From: Actinomycetota bacterium
Lineage (GTDB): Bacteria; Actinomycetota; Actinomycetes; UBA12327
Direction of reading: 5' to 3'
Length of the DNA stretch: 5,967 nucleotides
NCBI GenBank assembly: GCA_003529305.1
Contig: DPWC01000138.1
Location: 522 to 6,488, forward strand
The notes beneath the pieces were generated by a model, which saw only the letters and a program-made list of their open reading frames with translations, was not told where the DNA came from and searched no databases. Position numbers and translations under genes: made by a program. This document shows, piece after piece, positions 1 through 5,967 of this stretch (positions are counted from its first letter, which is position 1; each line of letters starts with the position of its first letter).

Positions 1-2375
1 CCACCGAGGTGTTGCGCAACATGCTGTATGCGGGCAGCGCCGCTTTGGTGGGGCTGTCCCATGTAGTTCTCGATGAAGTCCATTACTTGGCTGATCGCGC
101 ACGCGGAGGTGTGTGGGAAGAGGTGATCATCCAACTCCCAGAGCATGTGGGAGTAATCGCACTGTCGGCAACGGTCAGTAACGCCGAAGAGTTTGGTGAC
201 TGGCTGCAATCCGTGCGCGGCGACACCGACATCGTGGTCAGTGAACGCCGGCCAGTCCCTTTATGGCAGCACATCCTCACCGACGAGACCCTCTACGACT
301 TGTTCTTCGATGACGACCAGAGCGTGGTCAATCCGGAATTGCTCGATCTGGCTCGGCGAGATGCCCATGACGAACGCCTCTCGTCCAAGGGTCGGCAGGG
401 GTCAGGTGCGGGGCGATCGGCCCGGCGTCGGCAGCGTTTTGCCAGCCGCCACGAGCCCGATCGACTGGACGAGATCCATCGATTAGAGAGTGAAGGACTT
501 CTACCAGCGATTGTCTTCGTCTTCAGTCGCAGCGGTTGCGATGCAGCAGTGACGCAGGTCGTTCGCGCAGGCATCCGACTCAATGACGAGGCGGAACGCC
601 ACGAGGTTTTGCGCATCGTGCAAGAGCGCTGTGCGGGCGTTCCTGGTGAGGATCTCGCCGTCCTGCGATTTGCGGAGTTCGAAGAAGCTCTTGCACGGGG
701 TGTTGCGGCTCATCACGCAGGGATGTTGCCGGTTTTCAAGGAAGTTGTTGAGGAACTTTTCACGCTGGGTTTGGTCAAAGTGGTCTTCGCTACCGAAACA
801 CTTGCACTCGGGATCAACATGCCTGCTCGCAGTGTGGTGCTGGAGCGGCTCGTGAAGTTCAACGGTGAACACCATGTCGCTATCTCGGCAGGAGAATTCA
901 CCCAACTCACCGGCCGAGCGGGCCGACGCGGCATCGACATAGAAGGACATGCCGTTGTCGCTTGGCATGCGGGATTGGATCCGCAGGCATTGGGCGGTTT
1001 GGCCTCGACCCGCACCTATCCGCTGAACTCGTCTTTTAGGCCCAGTTACAACATGGCGGTCAATCTGCTTGGTCGCACCGCACGAGACCGTGCCCGAAGT
1101 CTTCTCGAGACTTCCTTCGCGCAATTTCAAGCCGATCGTTCCGTGCAGGGTTTAGCTCAGGAGGTTCGTCGCTGCGAGCGCTCCATGGCGGAACAGGAAC
1201 GGGGGATGAACTGTCACCTCGGTGATTTCACTGAATACTCCGCGATTCGGCGTCGGTTGAGCGATATCGAGTCGGGGGCCGCCAAGGCCGTCAGTCACGC
1301 TCGTCGGGCTGAAGTTGCCGCCTCATTGCGAGACCTTGAGGTGGGCGATGTCGTTGCGCTGCGCTCCAGGCGAGGGCGGAATGCGGTGTCAGCTGTGGTG
1401 ATTGATGCCGACATGGCCCCGATGAGCGAACCACGGCCACAAGTGCTCACCGCCGATCGAGAGGTGCGACGGCTCGTTGCCGGTGATTTGAGCGCGCCCG
1501 TGGCCCGCATTGGCACCCTGTCGGTGCCCAAGGGTTTTCGTTGGCGAGACGCCGCGTCGCGCCGCGTCCTCTCGCAACGGCTCCGCGAGAGCATCGGAAG
1601 CCACGATCACACGCGAATTGCGTTGTCAGGAGGGGCACCTGCAGGAGTGGATTCGGCCATCAGTGATTTGCGTTCAGCGATGCGCCAGCACCCGTGCCAC
1701 GGCTGCGCTGATCGCGAGGACCACGCCCGGCACGCTGAGCGGTACTGGCGACTCCACCGCGAGGCTGAGGGACTGCGGCGCCGCATTGATGCCCGGAGCT
1801 CCTCGATCGCCCGCACCTTCGATCGGGTGTGCGCACTGCTGGCCGACCTGGAATACCTCGAGGGTGACTCCATCAACGCCAGTGGACGCGTGCTGGCTCG
1901 GTTATACAGCGAGTCGGATCTGCTGTTGGCGCAATTGGTCACGACCGGGGCCCTGGAGAATCTTGATCCGAAGGAACTCGCTGCTGTCCTGTCGGCACTG
2001 GTGTTCGAATCGAGGCAGCGCGAGGCGCCCCGCGAGGCACCCAAAATTCCCGCGGGTCGAACGGGTGCCGCGCTGGCTGCTATGGCCCGCGAGTGGGCGC
2101 AGATTGAGTCACGCGAACGAGAAGTCGGCTTAACTTTCGCCCGCGAACCCGACGCCAGTTTCGCGATGGTGGCCTGGCTCTGGGCGGATGGCCGATCGTT
2201 GGATCGCGTTCTGCGAGACAGCGAACTCACCCCCGGAGATTTTGTTCGCACGATGCGCCAACTCGTGGATCTCTTGGGTCAGATTGCGGCCTTGGGTATC
2301 GATCCAATCAGTCAGGTGGCCGCCGACGCCGTGCGCAAATGCCGCCGAGGTGTCGTGTCCATGGCAGAGGTCTGA
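1..2375 (+). CDS. helY: HelY-like Ski2-family DEVH-box helicase, 5'-truncated by window edge
   Basis: This is an ATP-dependent superfamily 2 helicase of the Ski2/Mtr4/HelY group, probably acting on RNA or on structured nucleic acid in the cytoplasm. The frame is open from base 3, and 790 residues are visible. Counting from the GTG at base 9, the first residues (TEVLRNM, starting at base 3) are motif Ib. Motif II DEVH is at residues 22-25, motif III SAT at 53-55, AHHAGM at 234-239, motif V (TETLALGINMPA) at 262-273 and motif VI (QLTGRAGRRG) at 299-308. A basic Ser/Arg/Gly-rich linker lies at about 120-145 before the second RecA domain. The end, from about residue 603, resembles the helical DSHCT domain. 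Family members are about 900 residues, so the missing part should be roughly 110-130 residues holding the Q motif and Walker A. The GTG at base 9 is internal and is not a real start. A Cys/His cluster lies at 561-571. The family call is firm; the symbol rests on similarity to mycobacterial HelY and on gene order. The substrate is not known from the sequence. Confidence 0.93.
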   Translation, partial: TEVLRNMLYAGSAALVGLSHVVLDEVHYLADRARGGVWEEVIIQLPEHVGVIALSATVSNAEEFGDWLQSVRGDTDIVVSERRPVPLWQHILTDETLYDLFFDDDQSVVNPELLDLARRDAHDERLSSKGRQGSGAGRSARRRQRFASRHEPDRLDEIHRLESEGLLPAIVFVFSRSGCDAAVTQVVRAGIRLNDEAERHEVLRIVQERCAGVPGEDLAVLRFAEFEEALARGVAAHHAGMLPVFKEVVEELFTLGLVKVVFATETLALGINMPARSVVLERLVKFNGEHHVAISAGEFTQLTGRAGRRGIDIEGHAVVAWHAGLDPQALGGLASTRTYPLNSSFRPSYNMAVNLLGRTARDRARSLLETSFAQFQADRSVQGLAQEVRRCERSMAEQERGMNCHLGDFTEYSAIRRRLSDIESGAAKAVSHARRAEVAASLRDLEVGDVVALRSRRGRNAVSAVVIDADMAPMSEPRPQVLTADREVRRLVAGDLSAPVARIGTLSVPKGFRWRDAASRRVLSQRLRESIGSHDHTRIALSGGAPAGVDSAISDLRSAMRQHPCHGCADREDHARHAERYWRLHREAEGLRRRIDARSSSIARTFDRVCALLADLEYLEGDSINASGRVLARLYSESDLLLAQLVTTGALENLDPKELAAVLSALVFESRQREAPREAPKIPAGRTGAALAAMAREWAQIESREREVGLTFAREPDASFAMVAWLWADGRSLDRVLRDSELTPGDFVRTMRQLVDLLGQIAALGIDPISQVAADAVRKCRRGVVSMAEV

Positions 2376-2423
2376 TCAGGGTTTGCCGCTCAAGACTGGG
2401 TAGTCGAATTCACGAGCCAGCGG
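2376..2423. other. Convergent junction with a weak hairpin, possible bidirectional terminator
   Basis: This is the 48-base gap between the stops of the helicase (TGA, plus strand) and the exonuclease (TAA, minus strand). CCGCT at 2386-2390 can pair with AGCGG at 2419-2423, a 5-bp stem (6 with a G-U pair) around a loop of 28 bases. A competing CTGG/CCAG pairing lies inside it. No U-tract follows on either strand. Transcripts from both sides must end in or near here, but the sequence does not show a convincing intrinsic terminator. Confidence 0.25.
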
Positions 2424-3455
2424 TTAGTTTCGCTTGGCCAGTGCGGTGCGCAGGCGCTCCACGGAGCGACCCAATCCCAAGCGCTCGGCCATCTCCTCCA
2501 CGGCGTCGTCATCACGCGGAAGCCTCGGCAAAGCATCGTCCAAGGTGTCGGGTACGGGCACCTCTCGCGAGACTGCAACGACCCGAGGTGCGACGGCTAG
2601 GTAGTCCAGGCCGTCGAGTAATTTCTTGCGTACGGTCGCGGTCATCTGGCTGTCGGGGTCATGAGCCGCAGCGATGATGGTGCTCAGATCGCCGAATTGC
2701 GTCAGCAGTGTCGCCGCAGTCTTCTGACCAATCCCGCGCACCCCAGGCAGTCCATCGGACGGGTCGCCGCGCAAGGTGGCGAAGTCTGCATACGACTTAC
2801 CGGGAATCGCATACTTCTCTGCGATCCATGCTTCGTTGACAATGTCGACGCGATTAACGCCCCGAGCGGCGGTGTACAACACCCGGCGTACCAGCGCGTC
2901 GTCAACGAGTTGGAAGAGGTCACGATCTCCGGTGACAATCCCCACGGGAATCTGACTTCGATGGGTCAGGGTTCCGATGACATCGTCAGCTTCAAAGTCA
3001 TCCACGCCCAAAGTTGCGAGTCCAAAGTGCTGAAAGATCTCCACAATCAAGGGAATCTGGACGGACAGCTCATCGGGCATTTCCGCGACGGCATCCACTG
3101 TCCGGGCGGCTCCATCATCGAGCGCTTGGTCGGTGCCTTCGTCTATTGATTCCTCAAAATCAAGACCCAGTTGTTCGGCTGTCTCTTCAGCAGTCTCCTG
3201 TAGTACGCGATGTGCCTTATAGGAGGGCAGCAATTCCACCCGCCAGGACGGCCGCCAATTGGCGTCGAGCGCAGCAACGAATCGAGTAGGGGAGTGATCG
3301 GTGATCAGTCGCGCGGCGAAGTCGAGCATGCCGCGCACAGCATTGATCGGCGTGCCATCGGGTGCACGCATCGTGTCGGGCATGCCGTAGTACGCGCGGT
3401 AATACAACGACGCCGTGTCAAGAAGCAGGAGTCGCTCCTGGGAGGCTGCGGGCAC
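2424..3455 (-). CDS. Stand-alone 5'-3' exonuclease (DNA polymerase I N-terminal nuclease / FEN type)
   Basis: This 343-residue protein is a structure-specific 5' nuclease that removes 5' flaps or RNA primers from DNA using two metal ions. There is no polymerase domain, so it is a free-standing 53EXO protein, common in actinobacteria beside a full PolA. The nuclease fold covers about residues 8-180. Metal-ligand acids in family order are D13 (LLLLDT), D64 (ALDA), E155/D157/D158 (FEADD), D177 and D179 (GDRD), then D231 and D234 (GDPSDG). LPSYKAHR at 76-83 is the conserved basic stretch entering the helical arch. Residues about 228-256 form the helix-hairpin-helix (H3TH) DNA-binding segment (GVRGIGQKTA). 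Residues 86-129 are an acid-rich insertion. The GTG start is supported by AGGA seven bases upstream and by the motif beginning at residue 9. It converges on the helicase and diverges from the peptidase. From memory it corresponds in position and orientation to M. tuberculosis Rv2090. Confidence 0.93.
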   Translation of the reverse strand: MPAASQERLLLLDTASLYYRAYYGMPDTMRAPDGTPINAVRGMLDFAARLITDHSPTRFVAALDANWRPSWRVELLPSYKAHRVLQETAEETAEQLGLDFEESIDEGTDQALDDGAARTVDAVAEMPDELSVQIPLIVEIFQHFGLATLGVDDFEADDVIGTLTHRSQIPVGIVTGDRDLFQLVDDALVRRVLYTAARGVNRVDIVNEAWIAEKYAIPGKSYADFATLRGDPSDGLPGVRGIGQKTAATLLTQFGDLSTIIAAAHDPDSQMTATVRKKLLDGLDYLAVAPRVVAVSREVPVPDTLDDALPRLPRDDDAVEEMAERLGLGRSVERLRTALAKRN

Positions 3456-3462
3456 CGCTCAA

Positions 3463-3466
3463 TCCT
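3463..3466 (-). promoter_or_regulatory. Ribosome-binding site of the exonuclease gene
   Basis: On the minus strand this reads AGGA, followed by seven bases and then the GTG start at 3455-3453. The sequence and spacing suit a Shine-Dalgarno site and favour this GTG over an internal start. It is the clearest ribosome-binding site in the window. Confidence 0.55.
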
Positions 3467-3488
3467 GCCGGAGTCCGTGAGCGCCGCC

Positions 3489-3501
3489 TACACTGCAGTG
3501 G
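3489..3501 (+). promoter_or_regulatory. Putative -10 box and transcription start for a leaderless peptidase-lnt mRNA
   Basis: TACACT at 3489-3494 fits the actinobacterial -10 consensus TANNNT. Six bases separate it from the GTG at 3501, which is the usual distance to a transcription start. The mRNA would then begin at the start codon (leaderless), which would explain why no Shine-Dalgarno site precedes that GTG. The expected -35 position (about 3466-3471, TGCCGG) is a poor match to TTGACA, also common in actinobacteria. A perfect 10-base palindrome, CACTGCAGTG, occupies 3491-3500 between the -10 box and the start, and could be an operator or chance. Confidence 0.42.
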
Positions 3502-4604
3502 TGATTGCGCCCAGCGAATTCGTGCAGCGGATGCGTCGAGCCGCCGACTCGCTGGAGGCGTTGGGTGCTGATGCTCTGGTGGTCACCCCGGGGCCAGCCC
3601 TGCGCTACCTGACCAACTACGACGCCGTGGCGTTAGAGCGATTGACCTGCTTAGTGTTGCAACCGGGCCGTGAAGCCGTCCTGGTCGTGCCCGCGCTGGA
3701 GTACCCCGCGGCCTTGGCCGCTGGCGTGGAGGCCCTCGGGATTCAGGTAGTGAGTTGGCAGGAAGACCAGGACGCCGTGGCGATGGTCGTCGAACTCTTG
3801 CCATATGAGGCAGTCATTGCCGTGGACGATCACATGCCGGCCACTAAAGTCTTGGCCTTGGCGCAGGCGATGTCGAGCATGCCGGTGCTCGCCGGCCCCG
3901 CGCTGAACGCCTTGCAGATGATCAAGTCGTCAGCTGAGATTGACGAACTACGAATAGCCGGTGCCGCCATTGATCGCGTGCATGCGCGCATGGGCGAATG
4001 GCTGCAGGCTGGGCGTTCAGAAGCGCAGGTGGCCCGCGATATCGCCGAGGCCATCGTGGCCGAAGGACATGCGCGGGTGGACTTCGTCATTGTGGCCAGC
4101 GGGCCGCACTCAGCCAGTGCTCATCACGCAGTGTCGGATCGAATCCTGCAAGCAGGCGAGCCCGTTGTCGTTGATATTGGCGGCACAACACCCAGCGGCT
4201 ACTGCTCTGATGAGACGCGCACCTACTGGCTAGGTAAACCTGATCAGCAGTACCTAGAGCACTGCGCCGCTTTGGAACGCGCCCAGCAGGAGGCCTTTGA
4301 CGCCGCCACGATCGGTGCCAGCGCACAGAGTGTCGATGCTGCAGCCCGGCAGGTGCTCGCGGAGGCGGGCCTAGGGGAGTACTTCGTGCACCGCACGGGT
4401 CATGGCATTGGGACGTCCACCCACGAGGAGCCCTACATCGTGCAGGGCAATCCGCAAGAACTTCGAGCGGGGATGGCCTTCTCGATAGAGCCTGGCTTCT
4501 ACATCCCCCAGCGGTGGGGAGCCAGACTCGAAGACATCGTCGTCATGACACGCGAAGGTGCGCAGCGGGTCAACCATCGCCCGCGTGGTCTGACACTGCT
4601 GTGA
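3501..4604 (+). CDS. pepE: Xaa-Pro peptidase, M24 family (PepE/PepQ-like)
   Basis: This 367-residue cytoplasmic metallopeptidase should cleave Xaa-Pro bonds in dipeptides or at peptide N-termini. An N-terminal creatinase-like domain (about 1-125, with LRYLTNY near residue 35) precedes the pita-bread catalytic domain. The five metal ligands are visible: D225 (VVDIGG), D237 (CSDETRTYW), H301 (GHGIG), E330 (SIEPG) and E344 (RLEDI). The supporting His residues are H297 and H308 (STHEEP). No signal peptide is seen. The start is uncertain. GTG at 3501 fits a leaderless mRNA and typical family N-termini. GTG at 3498 is equally in frame. GTG at 3477 has GGAG only three bases upstream, which is too close, and would add SAAYTAV-type residues of no clear meaning. 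The gene diverges from the exonuclease and overlaps lnt by four bases. The M24 assignment is firm; dipeptidase versus aminopeptidase cannot be settled from sequence. The symbol follows the mycobacterial homologue and gene order. Confidence 0.92.
   Translation: MIAPSEFVQRMRRAADSLEALGADALVVTPGPALRYLTNYDAVALERLTCLVLQPGREAVLVVPALEYPAALAAGVEALGIQVVSWQEDQDAVAMVVELLPYEAVIAVDDHMPATKVLALAQAMSSMPVLAGPALNALQMIKSSAEIDELRIAGAAIDRVHARMGEWLQAGRSEAQVARDIAEAIVAEGHARVDFVIVASGPHSASAHHAVSDRILQAGEPVVVDIGGTTPSGYCSDETRTYWLGKPDQQYLEHCAALERAQQEAFDAATIGASAQSVDAAARQVLAEAGLGEYFVHRTGHGIGTSTHEEPYIVQGNPQELRAGMAFSIEPGFYIPQRWGARLEDIVVMTREGAQRVNHRPRGLTLL
4601..4604 (+). promoter_or_regulatory. GTGA stop-start overlap coupling pepE to lnt
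   Basis: The lnt start GTG (4601-4603) overlaps the peptidase stop TGA (4602-4604). There is no purine-rich Shine-Dalgarno sequence in the 15 bases before it (GGTCTGACACTGCT), so lnt translation probably depends on ribosomes finishing the peptidase. This implies one transcript for the two genes. Confidence 0.7.
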
Positions 4605-5967
4605 CTCGACCGGGCCGTCTTTTCATTGACGCGGCCTTGGCCGCAGGCGCGGGCCTTACCGCCGCCTGGGCGGCGATTCCCACCGCGCGACCCTGGTTGG
4701 GGATTCCAGCGCTCGCTCTGGCGCTCTGGTTGGCCTTGCGCTGGCAATCGCGTGGATCGGCCGTGGTGCTCGGCGCATGGGCCGTTGTCTGGTTCTGGTG
4801 TGTGTTGGGGTGGCTGCAGGTCGTCGGCAGTGATGCCCGACTGGCCACTGCGATCGTATGTTCGCTACCGCTGGTTCTCGTCGGTGCTCTTGCGCCCCAA
4901 CTGGCCCGTTGGCCCGTTGGCGCTGTGTGGATTGCCTTGGCGTGGACAACTCAGGAATGGCTGCGTGACCGCTTTCCCTGGGGCGGCTTTCCTTGGGCGG
5001 GCGCTGATTTTCTGAGCTCCACGACATGGGATGCACCGTGGCGCGTCGCAGGGCCGCCACTTGCGGGCTTCTTGGTGGTCTTGGCGGCGGCAACGCTGGC
5101 GGTGATGGCCCAGCAGCGAACGGTTCGCTCGCTGTGGATCGGTCCCATGGCCCTTGGTGCCACAGTTCTTTTAATGGTGCTGCTCGGACAAACAAGCACC
5201 ATAAATCAGCCAACTAAGGCGGCGCCGCTACGCGTAGCGCTCATCCAAGGGGGAGTGCCCGGTACTGGTTTGGACTTCCAGGATCGCGCGCAAGGGGTGC
5301 TCAAACGACATATTGCGCAAACGGATCGATTGCTCGCTGAAGTGCGCCGGGGGAGAGCGCCAGCGCCTGATCTGATCGTGTGGCCGGAGAACAGCACAGA
5401 CCTTGACCCACGACGCGATGCCTTTGCCTCAACGCAAATTGCTGCCGTGGTGAAAAGAGCGGGCGTGCCCATCCTTTTCGGCGGGGTTCTGGACTCCGAC
5501 CGAGCGAACCAGGTGCTCAATGCTGCGGTGTTGTGGGCTCCCGGCCGCGCGCCGGAGGTGGTCTATGTCAAGCAACGGCCGGTTCCCTTTGGCGAATTTG
5601 TTCCGTTGCGCTCAAGCCTTGGTGGGCTGATCTCTCGCCTCAATCGCATTCCGGCAGATTTCCAGTCAGGCACGACACCGGGAGTCGTCACCCTGAAGGG
5701 AACCCGCCTAGGGCTCGTGATTTGTTTTGAGATCGCCCATGACGATGTCGTGATGGCAACAGCCGCCCGCAATATTGACGCTCTGATCGTTTTGACCAAC
5801 AACGCGACATTTCAGGGGACCGGTCAATCGGCCCAACAGTTCGAGGTCTCCCGCCGCCGGGCGTTGCAGATTTCTCGACCCGTCCTGACTGCTGCCACGA
5901 CGGGGATCACCGCGTGGGTGGATCGTCAGGCCACCGTGAAGCGGCAGTTGCCACAGGTCGAGCCGGG
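4601..5967 (+). CDS. lnt: Apolipoprotein N-acyltransferase Lnt, 3'-truncated by window edge
   Basis: Lnt is a membrane enzyme that transfers an acyl chain from phospholipid to the N-terminal cysteine of diacylated lipoproteins, the last step after Lgt and LspA. The frame is open from GTG 4601 to the window end (455 codons). Hydrophobic, likely membrane-spanning segments lie near residues 9-27, 32-48, 53-75, 81-98, 104-117, 152-170 and 178-195. E119 and the RFPWGGFPW stretch (124-132) are typical of the family. The nitrilase-like domain begins near 210 (LRVALIQGG). The catalytic triad is E263 (WPEN), K324 (VKQRPVPFGE) and C375 (VICFE), with spacing close to E. coli E267-K335-C387. E332 matches E. 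coli E343, and F376 replaces E. coli Y388. TNNATF followed by a SRRRA stretch near 428 fits actinobacterial Lnt. The last 60 or so residues, probably with a final membrane helix, are missing. In mycobacteria and corynebacteria Lnt is fused or adjacent to Ppm1; whether that holds here lies beyond the window. Confidence 0.93.
   Translation, partial: MTRPGRLFIDAALAAGAGLTAAWAAIPTARPWLGIPALALALWLALRWQSRGSAVVLGAWAVVWFWCVLGWLQVVGSDARLATAIVCSLPLVLVGALAPQLARWPVGAVWIALAWTTQEWLRDRFPWGGFPWAGADFLSSTTWDAPWRVAGPPLAGFLVVLAAATLAVMAQQRTVRSLWIGPMALGATVLLMVLLGQTSTINQPTKAAPLRVALIQGGVPGTGLDFQDRAQGVLKRHIAQTDRLLAEVRRGRAPAPDLIVWPENSTDLDPRRDAFASTQIAAVVKRAGVPILFGGVLDSDRANQVLNAAVLWAPGRAPEVVYVKQRPVPFGEFVPLRSSLGGLISRLNRIPADFQSGTTPGVVTLKGTRLGLVICFEIAHDDVVMATAARNIDALIVLTNNATFQGTGQSAQQFEVSRRRALQISRPVLTAATTGITAWVDRQATVKRQLPQVEP

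Noticed and set aside
501..1130. Long open frame of 209 codons on the minus strand inside the helicase gene
   Set aside because: It is fully antisense to motifs V and VI of a clearly real gene, its protein has no recognisable motif and unnatural Arg/Ser-rich composition, and high-GC DNA commonly gives such shadows.
1607..2251. Open frame of 214 codons on the minus strand opposite the helicase C-terminus
   Set aside because: Its translation is dominated by Ser and Arg, as expected from reading the complement of a high-GC gene, with no domain or ribosome-binding site.
2386..2423. Intrinsic terminator between the convergent genes
   Set aside because: The stem is only 5-6 bp with a 28-base loop and no U-tract on either side, so it is recorded only as a weak possibility.
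2661..3149. Open frame of 162 codons on the plus strand opposite the exonuclease
   Set aside because: It is antisense to the catalytic core of the exonuclease, whose metal-binding motifs are all intact; there is no promoter or family resemblance.
3210..3500. Upstream extension of the peptidase frame by up to 97 codons
   Set aside because: Most of it is antisense to the exonuclease N-terminus, the translated residues are not peptidase-like, and the creatinase-type domain begins just after 3501.
4656..5213. Open frame of 185 codons on the minus strand opposite lnt
   Set aside because: Its Pro/Arg-rich translation is the mirror of membrane-helix codons in lnt, which itself has family motifs along its whole visible length.
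1..5967. Mobile elements, CRISPR arrays, tRNA or rRNA genes, toxin-antitoxin or defence systems
   Set aside because: I saw no direct repeats, spaced repeats, transposase-like frames, tRNA-like cloverleaf or small coupled gene pair; nearly every base falls in one of four recognisable housekeeping genes.

Overview
The window looks like ordinary chromosomal housekeeping DNA from an actinobacterium (Actinomycetota). GC is moderately high (about 60% by eye), coding is dense, and all three visible gene starts are GTG. All four proteins are of types common in that phylum. The gene order helicase(+), exonuclease(-), Xaa-Pro peptidase(+) matches, from memory, the relative order and orientation of helY, Rv2090 and pepE in Mycobacterium tuberculosis, minus the small membrane-protein gene Rv2091c. 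The moderate GC would also fit an uncultivated freshwater or marine actinobacterium, but I cannot place it more finely.

Layout: (1) 1-2375 (+) is the C-terminal seven-eighths or so of a HelY-like Ski2-family DEVH helicase. It begins at motif Ib, so the ATP-binding Walker A part lies upstream of the window. (2) 2376-2423 is a 48-base convergent junction with only a weak hairpin. (3) 2424-3455 (-) is a stand-alone 5'-3' exonuclease related to the N-terminal nuclease domain of DNA polymerase I. All of its metal-binding acidic residues are present, and it has an unusual acid-rich insertion. (4) 3456-3500 is a 45-base divergent intergenic region holding the exonuclease ribosome-binding site and a good -10 box for a probably leaderless peptidase mRNA. 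(5) 3501-4604 (+) is an M24-family Xaa-Pro peptidase with all five metal ligands. (6) 4601-5967 (+) is apolipoprotein N-acyltransferase (Lnt), overlapping the peptidase by 4 bases (GTGA) and cut off by the window end before its last 60 or so residues. This gene has no stop in the window, so a search for closed reading frames would miss it.

The genes do not form one obvious pathway. The helicase and exonuclease act on nucleic acids. The peptidase and Lnt are translationally coupled and presumably co-transcribed; one handles proline-containing peptides in the cytoplasm and the other completes lipoprotein maturation at the membrane. I found no mobile element, CRISPR array, RNA gene, toxin-antitoxin pair, phage gene or other sign of a new system. 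The findings are therefore modest: the peptidase-Lnt coupling, the acidic insert in the exonuclease arch, the leaderless promoter with an overlapping palindrome, a Cys/His cluster in the helicase, and an excess of CGATCG sites.
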